Origin: Candidatus Nomurabacteria bacterium
GTDB lineage: Bacteria > Patescibacteriota > Minisyncoccia > Phycocordibacterales > UBA9973
Assembly (NCBI GenBank): GCA_023267515.1
Contig: JAHFNF010000003.1
Coordinates: 1 to 14,320, forward strand
Direction of reading: 5' to 3'
Length of the DNA stretch: 14,320 nucleotides
This document shows, piece by piece, positions 7,380-11,759 of the stretch. Positions within the stretch are counted from its first letter, which is position 1; each line of letters opens with the position of its first letter. Made by a program: the position numbers and the translations under genes. The notes under the pieces are model-generated. The model worked only from the letters and a program-made list of their open reading frames with translations, was not told where the DNA came from and made no database searches.

Positions 7380-7657
7380 GGGTTAAGTTCTTTCTCAGCA
7401 TTTAGAAGTTTGAATTGATTTTTAATGTCTTGGAAGCGTTACTGGTTAGTTTTTGATTTCTTTTGTTTTGCATTTAATTTTTTGGTTTATATGTTTTACA
7501 TATTCTGGAAAAGAGCTTAACCCTCTTTAAAAACGACTATATAAATCAACTATATAGACATGAAAACACGTTGGCGTTCTTTGATTTATTAACAATTGCG
7601 TATTACTTAAGCATTAAACCTCATTCACTATGATTATCGGTGAGTGAGGTTTTTTTA
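7380..7657 (+). ncRNA. Candidate structured non-coding RNA, about 275 nt
   Basis: This fills the 318-bp gap between tRNA-Ser and dinB, where I find no credible coding region. The 5' end (7380-7393) pairs with 7510-7523 through 14 consecutive base pairs including one G-U, enclosing a 116-nt U-rich domain. A perfect 7-bp hairpin (7537-7543/7551-7557, loop 7544-7550) follows, then the 13-bp terminator stem (7616-7652). Inside the domain, 7430-7439 repeats TTGGAAGCGT from the 5' end of the adjacent tRNA-Ser (7247-7256). I looked for signatures of tmRNA, RNase P RNA, SRP RNA and 6S RNA and did not recognise any; a very divergent 6S-like RNA is not excluded. It converges on dinB. Existence as an RNA is inferred from promoter, stem and terminator agreeing. 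Confidence 0.5.
7616..7657 (+). terminator. Rho-independent terminator
   Basis: A 13-bp stem (7616-7628/7640-7652, one G-T pair) with an 11-nt loop. The T run 7650-7656 overlaps the 3' side of the stem and continues into it. It points in the plus direction and abuts the dinB stop at 7655. The minus-strand side has only a TTT tail, so it is weaker for dinB. Confidence 0.85.
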
Positions 7658-8848
7658 TTTCGTTTTCTTTTTTAAGGAGGACACACGCTTAATAGCATCA
7701 CTGCCAAATTTGGCCCGGATTTTATCGGCTGTTTCTTCAATAATATTATTTTTAAAAATTTTTTCTTGTTTGCCAAATAGATCCAGGGGAACACTCTCTT
7801 CTTTTGTCAGGTTATGCAATATTACCCCCGTGGAGCGAATCCTTTGCCTCTTTGGCAGAAGTTTAGAAAATTTTTGTTCAAGAGCGCTTAAAATCATTCC
7901 TGGATCAGTAGTATAAAAAGAAAGCCTCACTTCATCTATGTGATATTTATATTCACTTGTTTTAACAAAAAAAGATACCTTGTTGGAGACAAGATGAAGC
8001 GCCCGGGCATTCTCGCAGGCACTCTCCGCATTCTCCGCAATCTCCCGCCAGATAATTTTTTGGTCCGTAGTGGCCGGGTGAAAAGTGGCAGTGGATTGGA
8101 TGGACTTTTGATCTCGCGGATCAATATTATTTTCCACTTCCATTATATTCTCCCCAGAGAGTTCCTTTTTTAAAACTAGAAGTGGCCGGGAAAATCTTTT
8201 TTCTATAACTTCATCTTCGTATTTCACAAAATCATACGCATTTTTCATCCCGAGTCTTTGTAAGCCAGGGACAGTCTGCCGGCCGATGCCCCAAATATCA
8301 TCTATTGGGGTTGATTTCAAAGCACGTATTTCGTCATCCTTTGTAAGTAGGATGACTACCCCACCTGGCTTTTCTAACTTTGAAGCCTGCTTGGCGAGAG
8401 CTTTTGTTCGGGCTAGACCCAAAGAATAAGTGACATGCAAAGTCTTCTCTATTTCGTTTTTTAATTCGGTCATAAATTTTTCCTCTCCGCCAAAATATTT
8501 TATTTCCGAAGGTTCCACTAAGGCAAAACATTCATCAATACTATACCCCTCCAAAATGCCGACATAAGACAAAAGAATTTGATGCATCCTTTCTTTTATA
8601 TCATTGTAAAGCTCAAAATTGTGCGGGAGGATTACAACCGAGGGATATAACTTCTTTATTTGAAACACCGGCATCCCCCGCGTCACCCCGAGCTTCTTGG
8701 CCTCCGGACTCATCGCCACAGCGATGCCTCTGTCCCCGCCTACAATCACCGGCTTGCCCCGTAACTCCGGCCTTACTGATAGTTCGCAGGCCACAAAGAA
8801 AGAATCTCCGTCAGCATGTAGAAAAAGGTTTTTTAAATTATTATCCAC
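7655..8848 (-). CDS. dinB: Y-family DNA polymerase (DinB/UmuC type)
   Basis: Error-prone translesion polymerase. Seen: N-terminal HADGDSFF (11-18) with catalytic D13 and an aromatic steric gate, most likely F18; YSIDE (102-106) with the catalytic D105/E106 pair; thumb helix-hairpin-helix DIWGIGRQTVPGLQRLG (184-200); a little-finger domain (about 245-350); and PLDLF (354-358), a clamp-binding QLxLF-like motif. The 397-aa length is normal. Sequence traits lie between DinB (KPGGVVIL, 160-167) and UmuC (WGIGR), so the subfamily is not settled. The start is GTG (8848-8846), 6 nt after a TACAAT box, so leaderless. That box lies within a short inverted repeat that could be an operator. Divergent from the DUF4286-like gene. 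Confidence 0.93.
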   Translation of the reverse strand: MDNNLKNLFLHADGDSFFVACELSVRPELRGKPVIVGGDRGIAVAMSPEAKKLGVTRGMPVFQIKKLYPSVVILPHNFELYNDIKERMHQILLSYVGILEGYSIDECFALVEPSEIKYFGGEEKFMTELKNEIEKTLHVTYSLGLARTKALAKQASKLEKPGGVVILLTKDDEIRALKSTPIDDIWGIGRQTVPGLQRLGMKNAYDFVKYEDEVIEKRFSRPLLVLKKELSGENIMEVENNIDPRDQKSIQSTATFHPATTDQKIIWREIAENAESACENARALHLVSNKVSFFVKTSEYKYHIDEVRLSFYTTDPGMILSALEQKFSKLLPKRQRIRSTGVILHNLTKEESVPLDLFGKQEKIFKNNIIEETADKIRAKFGSDAIKRVSSLKKKTK

Positions 8849-8854
8849 TTACCC

Positions 8855-8867
8855 ATTGTATAACAAT
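8855..8867 (-). promoter_or_regulatory. dinB -10 box inside a short inverted repeat
   Basis: On the minus strand, TACAAT (8860-8855) ends 6 nt before the GTG start. It forms one arm of ATTGT-TAT-ACAAT, a 13-nt inverted repeat with 5-bp arms (8855-8867). A repressor here would block the promoter, which would fit damage-inducible control of a translesion polymerase. The repeat does not match a LexA box that I know. Confidence 0.4.
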
Positions 8868-8883
8868 TAACCACTCATAAAAC

Positions 8884-8911
8884 TTGCGAAATATTGGGTC
8901 TGTGTTATTAT
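8884..8911 (+). promoter_or_regulatory. Promoter of the DUF4286-like gene
   Basis: TTGCGA (8884-8889), a 16-bp spacer and TATTAT (8906-8911), followed by a start at about 8918. It overlaps the in-frame ATG at 8910, so that ATG would not be in the transcript. This argues for translation from ATG 8955 with a leader of roughly 37 nt. Confidence 0.55.
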
Positions 8912-8954
8912 GGCACTCATAACCAGTTCCTCCCGGGACATAAAAAATAAAAAA

Positions 8955-9287
8955 ATGCCAGACAAACTTTCTCTTAAGGTAATGGTTCTGATAGCTACAT
9001 CAAATCATGCCGAATGGGTAGAGTATATGAATAATACTCACATCCCAATTGTAATCAACAATGGTTACGCAACCTATGCAAAAATCTTCCCGACTACCCC
9101 GAGCAAAGATTGGCCGGACGAAGATTTAAACAATCGCATTGCTCAAAAACTAATCCTGGACTTTACCACGACTGAGGAAAGGGATAAATACATAAAAGAG
9201 CAATTGCCAATCTTGGACGCACTGTACTACCAAATGTCCTGGAATGTACAGACAAAAACCTCCACAGTATTTGAAGGACCATTTTAA
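8955..9287 (+). CDS. DUF4286-like small protein (dimeric alpha/beta barrel fold)
   Basis: Small cytosolic protein, 110 aa from ATG 8955. A first beta strand (LKVMVLIATS) leads to WVEYMNNTHIPIVINNGYATYAK (20-42), which resembles the W-xx-WM-xxHIP-xV-xxG pattern of DUF4286 proteins, a ferredoxin-like dimeric barrel family of unknown role. The later LILDFTTTEERDKYIKEQLPIL (73-94) fits the second half of such a domain. An upstream in-frame ATG (8910) would add 15 residues, but it sits inside the -10 box and the extra segment does not look conserved. There is no Shine-Dalgarno, only an A-rich tract before the ATG. It is a single-gene unit, followed by hairpins and a terminator. Confidence 0.75.
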   Translation: MPDKLSLKVMVLIATSNHAEWVEYMNNTHIPIVINNGYATYAKIFPTTPSKDWPDEDLNNRIAQKLILDFTTTEERDKYIKEQLPILDALYYQMSWNVQTKTSTVFEGPF

Positions 9288-9293
9288 AAAACG

Positions 9294-9389
9294 CTGTCAA
9301 CAACAGTAAGTAAAAGACAAAAACTGTCGTGGTGCGGCTACATGACAGTCCCCCTCTAGATCGTATCTGGCGGGGGTTTCTTATTTTTT
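9294..9389 (+). terminator. Hairpin cluster with terminator after the DUF4286-like gene
   Basis: The terminator stem is CCCCC/GGGGG (9350-9354/9372-9376) plus an inner CTAGA/TCTGG (9356-9360/9366-9370) around one mismatch, followed by a T-rich tail from 9377. Directly before it is a 6-bp hairpin ACTGTC/GACAGT (9323-9328/9344-9349). An upstream ACAGT (9303-9307) can pair with the same ACTGT, and CTGTC (9294-9298) can pair with GACAG (9344-9348). Alternative folds are therefore possible. Confidence 0.7.
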
Positions 9390-9413
9390 GACTTAATTTT
9401 TTTATGATACAAT
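9388..9413 (+). promoter_or_regulatory. Promoter for a candidate small RNA
   Basis: TTGACT (9388-9393) and TACAAT (9408-9413) lie immediately after the preceding terminator. The 14-bp spacer is shorter than ideal, which lowers confidence. The predicted start is about 9420. Confidence 0.45.
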
Positions 9414-9419
9414 GCGTTT

Positions 9420-9522
9420 AATAACTTGTTGTTTTGAAAGCTGAGACGTTTTCATGTTCGGCAACAAGCTCCTCCTGTGTCCTATTTATTAAAACGGGTA
9501 AATAGGCACAGGAGTTTTTTTT
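9420..9522 (+). ncRNA. Candidate small RNA, about 100 nt, with strong terminator
   Basis: No coding potential is seen. Starting just after the promoter, CTTGTTG (9425-9431) pairs with CAACAAG (9462-9468). This encloses a second hairpin, GAAAGC paired to GTTTTC (9436-9441/9448-9453) with loop TGAGAC. The 3' end is a 16-bp terminator stem (9472-9488/9499-9514) with one bulged T, a 10-nt loop and eight T residues (9515-9522). CTCCTCC (9469-9475), between the two structures, resembles the 16S anti-Shine-Dalgarno. The unit is self-contained: promoter, folded body and terminator. It could act in trans or be the leader of a lost gene. No known RNA family recognised. Confidence 0.5.
9472..9522 (+). 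terminator. Strong rho-independent terminator of the small RNA
   Basis: Arms 9472-9488 and 9499-9514 form 16 bp with a single bulged T9480 and a 10-nt loop, followed by eight T residues. It is one of the clearest terminators in the window. Confidence 0.92.
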
Positions 9523-9563
9523 GCGATTTTTCTGAAAATAATATAGTATTTATAAGCATTAAC

Positions 9564-9635
9564 GGCCCTATCGTCTAACGGTTAGGACATCGGCTTTTCA
9601 AGCCGGTAATCCGGGTTCGATTCCCGGTAGGGTCA
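9564..9635 (+). tRNA. tRNA-Glu (anticodon UUC)
   Basis: Complete 72-nt cloverleaf. The acceptor GGCCCTA (9564-9570) pairs with TAGGGTC (9628-9634) with one G-T pair; discriminator A9635. The anticodon loop TTTTCAA gives UUC. The T arm is CCGGG/CCCGG with loop TTCGATT. CCA is not encoded. A TATAAG box (9551-9556) ends 7 nt upstream. Unusually, the whole 3' acceptor strand is also the left arm of a 13-bp inverted repeat (9628-9640/9676-9688), so the precursor can form a competing hairpin. The 3' end of this tRNA is partly copied at 9779-9789 and 9799-9809. Confidence 0.95.
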
Positions 9636-9809
9636 CCGCCACAAAATTAAGCTCTTGTCAAGAGCGTTTCTTTTGGGCGGTGACCCTAAGTAAGTAAAAT
9701 GTTTTACTTACGTCCGGGAAGCGAAAAGCTTTTCGTTAAATATGAGCACTTGTGCGAAGATTTCGAAAAGGTATACTGTTCCCGTAGGGAAAGATTACCC
9801 CGGTAGGGT
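9628..9809 (+). repeat. Run of seven consecutive inverted repeats starting in the tRNA-Glu 3' end
   Basis: H1: 9628-9640/9676-9688, 13 perfect bp, nesting CAAAA/TTTTG (9642-9646/9671-9675) and GCTCTT/AAGAGC (9651-9656/9660-9665). H2: GTAAGTAAAA/TTTTACTTAC (9690-9699/9702-9711). H3: palindrome CGAAAAGCTTTTCG (9722-9735). H4: GCAC/GTGC (9746-9755). H5: TTTCGAAA (9761-9768). H6: TTCCC/GGGAA (9779-9783/9787-9791). H7: ACCC/GGGT (9797-9800/9806-9809), then TTTTATATTT, which could end transcription. No coding region is present across 9636-9876. Such density is not explained by a single terminator; a mobile-element end, integration scars or a structured tRNA trailer are possible. The repeats are certain, the role is not. 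Confidence 0.85.
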
Positions 9810-9861
9810 TTTATATTTAGCAACTTGTGACCACATAGATTAGCACGCAAGGCGTTCAAAA

Positions 9862-9870
9862 TGCTACAAT
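9862..9870 (+). promoter_or_regulatory. Extended -10, leaderless promoter of the PQ-loop-like gene
   Basis: TGC-TACAAT: the TACAAT hexamer (9865-9870) carries an extended -10 TG and ends 6 nt before the ATG at 9877. No Shine-Dalgarno is present. Confidence 0.6.
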
Positions 9871-9876
9871 AATTTT

Positions 9877-10482
9877 ATGGATATAAAAATAATCCTTGGT
9901 GCGACTGCAGCACTTCTTGTTATTGTAAGCTCCTTTCTATACATAAAAGACATTTTTCGGGGAAACACAAAGCCTCACACATATACTTGGCTTATTTGGT
10001 CTATTGTTACGACGATTGCTTTTTTTGGACAATGGGTTTCCGGTGGTGGACCTGGATCTTGGGCAACGGGAGTTGCAGCAATTGTAACTATTTTCACTCT
10101 AATTCTTTCCTTACGGGGTGGTTATGGTACAAAAGATATTACAAATTTTGATAAGATATGTTTAACTTTAGCCCTGGTATCAATATTGCCCTGGCTTTTA
10201 GCTAAAAGTGTACTGTGGTCAGTAATTCTAGCAACTATTATTGACTTAATAGCATTCTTTCCGACAATGCGGAAAACATGGTACGCACCTCATAGTGAAT
10301 CACTAGGGTCTATGTATGTTGATGCAATCAAACATTCCTTATCAATGTTTTCGATGGGTAGTTATTCCTTAATTAACTTGATATACCCTGCTTCCGTTTT
10401 AATAACAAAATTCATTATAATCGGAGAAATAGTTTTTTTACGAAAATTTAGAAAAGTTAACAATACATCACCGCATGTCTAA
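9877..10482 (+). CDS. Seven-helix membrane protein, PQ-loop/SWEET-like
   Basis: 201 aa with about seven hydrophobic helices (roughly 5-25, 38-57, 62-82, 94-111, 113-130, 150-170, 171-190). Two internal segments resemble each other: KDIFRGNTKPHTYTWLIWSI (24-43) and RKTWYAPHSESLGSMYVDA, starting near 137. Both have a short basic stretch, then Pro and Ser/Thr, then a helix, like the two PQ-loop repeats of SWEET and related transporters. I infer a small-molecule transporter or membrane accessory protein; the substrate cannot be read from sequence, and the family match is by eye. It is the first gene after the tRNA-Glu hairpin array, transcribed alone from a leaderless promoter. Confidence 0.72.
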   Translation: MDIKIILGATAALLVIVSSFLYIKDIFRGNTKPHTYTWLIWSIVTTIAFFGQWVSGGGPGSWATGVAAIVTIFTLILSLRGGYGTKDITNFDKICLTLALVSILPWLLAKSVLWSVILATIIDLIAFFPTMRKTWYAPHSESLGSMYVDAIKHSLSMFSMGSYSLINLIYPASVLITKFIIIGEIVFLRKFRKVNNTSPHV

Positions 10483-10524
10483 TAAAAAAATCACCACCGG
10501 CTGTCCTCACCGTTGAAACGATAG

Positions 10525-10530
10525 TATAAT
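10525..10530 (+). promoter_or_regulatory. Leaderless -10 box for the 168-aa gene
   Basis: A consensus TATAAT ends 7 nt before ATG 10538. No convincing -35 hexamer at standard distance and no Shine-Dalgarno. Confidence 0.55.
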
Positions 10531-10537
10531 AACCAAT

Positions 10538-11044
10538 ATGGAAGGGAAAACTAAAAATATATACGAGCATAAGGACGAACCACTAAATGAAATCGCCAAA
10601 AAGGTAAACGCTTTTCTTGATCCTATTTTTGAAAAGCAATTTGATTTGAAAACGAGAAAGGCTTATCTCCTCGCAAACAAAGAGTATTTAGATGAGCAGA
10701 AACAAAAAATTTTAGAAAGAGCAAAAAACCTGGGGTTCGAAGGAAAAGGTATCCTGGACCAAAAAACTGCGCAAGACTACATTGATGCACATAATGAATT
10801 TGAAAAAGGTAAAAAAATATTGGAAGAAACAAGACCAGACGCTGCACTGGATTTTAATTTAGATAAGGAGATTAGAAAATACGACAAAGATGGTCGTCTT
10901 GAGAAAAAAATTGCAGAAGTTTATGGCATTAGTAACATCAAACCAAAAGTTCGAAAATGGGATTATTTTTTAATTTTATTAAGTGCAGCTTTGAGAGCAG
11001 ATCCCTTTTTATGGGATCAACTGAAAGAGAAATCAGAAAAATAA
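10538..11044 (+). CDS. Charged cytosolic protein, hypothetical
   Basis: No family recognised. 168 aa, very rich in Lys, Glu and Asp, with no signal peptide. Predicted mostly helical, with coiled-coil-like stretches (about 40-70 and 85-125). A short hydrophobic patch (WDYFLILLSAALRADPFLW, 141-159) near the C-terminus is flanked by charges and is more likely an amphipathic or buried helix than a true membrane span. It could bind a partner or the membrane periphery. It stands alone, with its own -10 box 7 nt from the start, and precedes a fresh promoter for the next gene, so it is not obviously in an operon. Confidence 0.7.
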   Translation: MEGKTKNIYEHKDEPLNEIAKKVNAFLDPIFEKQFDLKTRKAYLLANKEYLDEQKQKILERAKNLGFEGKGILDQKTAQDYIDAHNEFEKGKKILEETRPDAALDFNLDKEIRKYDKDGRLEKKIAEVYGISNIKPKVRKWDYFLILLSAALRADPFLWDQLKEKSEK

Positions 11045-11052
11045 CATAGTAT

Positions 11053-11081
11053 TTGACTTTTTTAGTAAAAAATGCTATTAT
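11053..11081 (+). promoter_or_regulatory. Near-consensus sigma70 promoter with extended -10
   Basis: TTGACT (11053-11058), a 17-bp spacer and TATTAT (11076-11081) preceded by TGC. It is the best promoter in the window by sequence. The predicted start near 11088 leaves a leader of about 113 nt, in contrast with the leaderless genes around it. Confidence 0.75.
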
Positions 11082-11122
11082 TTCAGTAATGGTTCGTTCT
11101 TTGACTTTTGGTTTTGATCGTC

Positions 11123-11171
11123 ATTGTTAGGTTTTCCCTGCCCCCAAAGGAGGTGTGGAAAACCTAATAAT
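11123..11171 (+). promoter_or_regulatory. Leader hairpin enclosing a perfect Shine-Dalgarno-like sequence
   Basis: A 15-bp stem (11123-11137/11157-11171, one G-T pair) whose inner part pairs CCCCC (11141-11145) with GGAGG (11149-11153) around an AAA loop. AAAGGAGGTG (11146-11155) is a near-perfect complement of the canonical 16S 3' end but is buried in the stem and lies 47 nt before ATG 11201, too far for a normal ribosome site. There is no T run after the stem, so it is not a terminator. It may protect the RNA, or act as a ribosome standby or regulatory structure. Confidence 0.6.
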
Positions 11172-11200
11172 TTCACAATCACTAAACCAAACAAATAAAT

Positions 11201-11683
11201 ATGAAAAATCTAAAAGTAAGCGCACTGGCCTCATTGTTACTCGTAGCAATCCTTGCCAACGCTCAAAAAGACTCCAAGAAAAAAACTTTCCAACAGATTC
11301 AAGGCGGGGCAATAGTTGCCACATTCGCTGGCACTGCATTTGAGGGAAATGAAAAACCGTTTGATGTATCTACCCTTTTGCTCGCAAACATTGGAACTAT
11401 GACGCCAAAGACCTATCACAATCTCAATTACAATTTTGCCGGAAACTCAATTGTCTTTGTGAATGGGTACATCCTGCCAAAGAATTGGGACACCTACGTT
11501 GTCTATGCCCACGGGTTGAGCGATGACCATCAGTACCTGGCGATTGCCTTTGAAAAAATGGTAAATGCAAGTGGTGTAAACTGCTTTCTGACCTGCGAAT
11601 TCGGCACGGATTTGAAAGGGAAAAAAGAGTTGTCTCTCGGTGTGCTTATGAGCGTGCAAAACATTTTCTGGAAAAGAAAATAA
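11201..11683 (+). CDS. Secreted protein with Bacteroidota-like signal peptide, hypothetical
   Basis: No family recognised. The 160-aa protein starts with a Sec signal peptide (Lys near the N-terminus, hydrophobic ALASLLLVAILA, predicted cleavage after ANA-Q near residue 21). The mature part alternates short hydrophobic and polar stretches, consistent with beta strands: AIVATFAGTAFEGN, LLLANIGTM, SIVFVNGYIL, TYVVYAHGL. Two cysteines (about 131 and 135) are close together. The leader peptide and the A-rich sequence just before ATG look like Bacteroidota genes, while the promoter is sigma70-like; transfer from a host or neighbour is possible but unproven. It is transcribed alone, with its own strong promoter, long hairpin leader and terminator (11705-11737), suggesting a highly expressed, regulated exported product. 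Confidence 0.78.
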   Translation: MKNLKVSALASLLLVAILANAQKDSKKKTFQQIQGGAIVATFAGTAFEGNEKPFDVSTLLLANIGTMTPKTYHNLNYNFAGNSIVFVNGYILPKNWDTYVVYAHGLSDDHQYLAIAFEKMVNASGVNCFLTCEFGTDLKGKKELSLGVLMSVQNIFWKRK

Positions 11684-11704
11684 CGGCCCCAGAACCGTAA
11701 TATA

Positions 11705-11737
11705 AAAACATCCTCGTAATTATGAGGATGTTTTTTT
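11705..11737 (+). terminator. Rho-independent terminator
   Basis: AAAACATCCTC/GAGGATGTTTT (11705-11715/11724-11734) with an 8-nt loop and a T run to 11737. It ends the secreted-protein gene just before the next promoter. Confidence 0.92.
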
Positions 11738-11746
11738 ATTTTAAGG

Positions 11747-11752
11747 TATAAT
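11747..11752 (+). promoter_or_regulatory. Leaderless -10 box of the deacetylase-like gene
   Basis: TATAAT ends 7 nt before the GTG start at 11760. It lies 10 bp after the preceding terminator, so this gene must be initiated here. Confidence 0.65.
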
Positions 11753-11759
11753 CCGTAGT

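Noticed and set aside
7380..7657. tmRNA, RNase P RNA, SRP RNA or 6S RNA
   Set aside because: No tRNA-like ends or tag frame, no conserved RNase P core, no SRP GGAA-type loop, and no clear 6S central bubble were found by eye.
8910..8954. Upstream in-frame ATG giving a 125-aa version of the DUF4286-like protein
   Set aside because: The ATG lies within the TATTAT -10 box of the likely promoter, so it would not be transcribed; ATG 8955 starts right before the conserved domain.
9628..9688. Ordinary terminator for tRNA-Glu
   Set aside because: The 13-bp stem has no T run after it and uses the tRNA acceptor strand itself, which a normal terminator would not.
9628..9809. CRISPR array
   Set aside because: The repeats are inverted and different from one another; there is no direct repeat of constant length with unique spacers, and no cas genes.
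11041..11200. Known riboswitch in the 113-nt leader of the 11201 gene
   Set aside because: It has a simple extended hairpin with no recognisable conserved ligand-binding core.
11155..11343. 62-aa frame from a GTG beside the AAAGGAGGTG sequence
   Set aside because: The GTG overlaps the Shine-Dalgarno-like site, leaving no spacing, and the frame overlaps the better signal-peptide gene at 11201.
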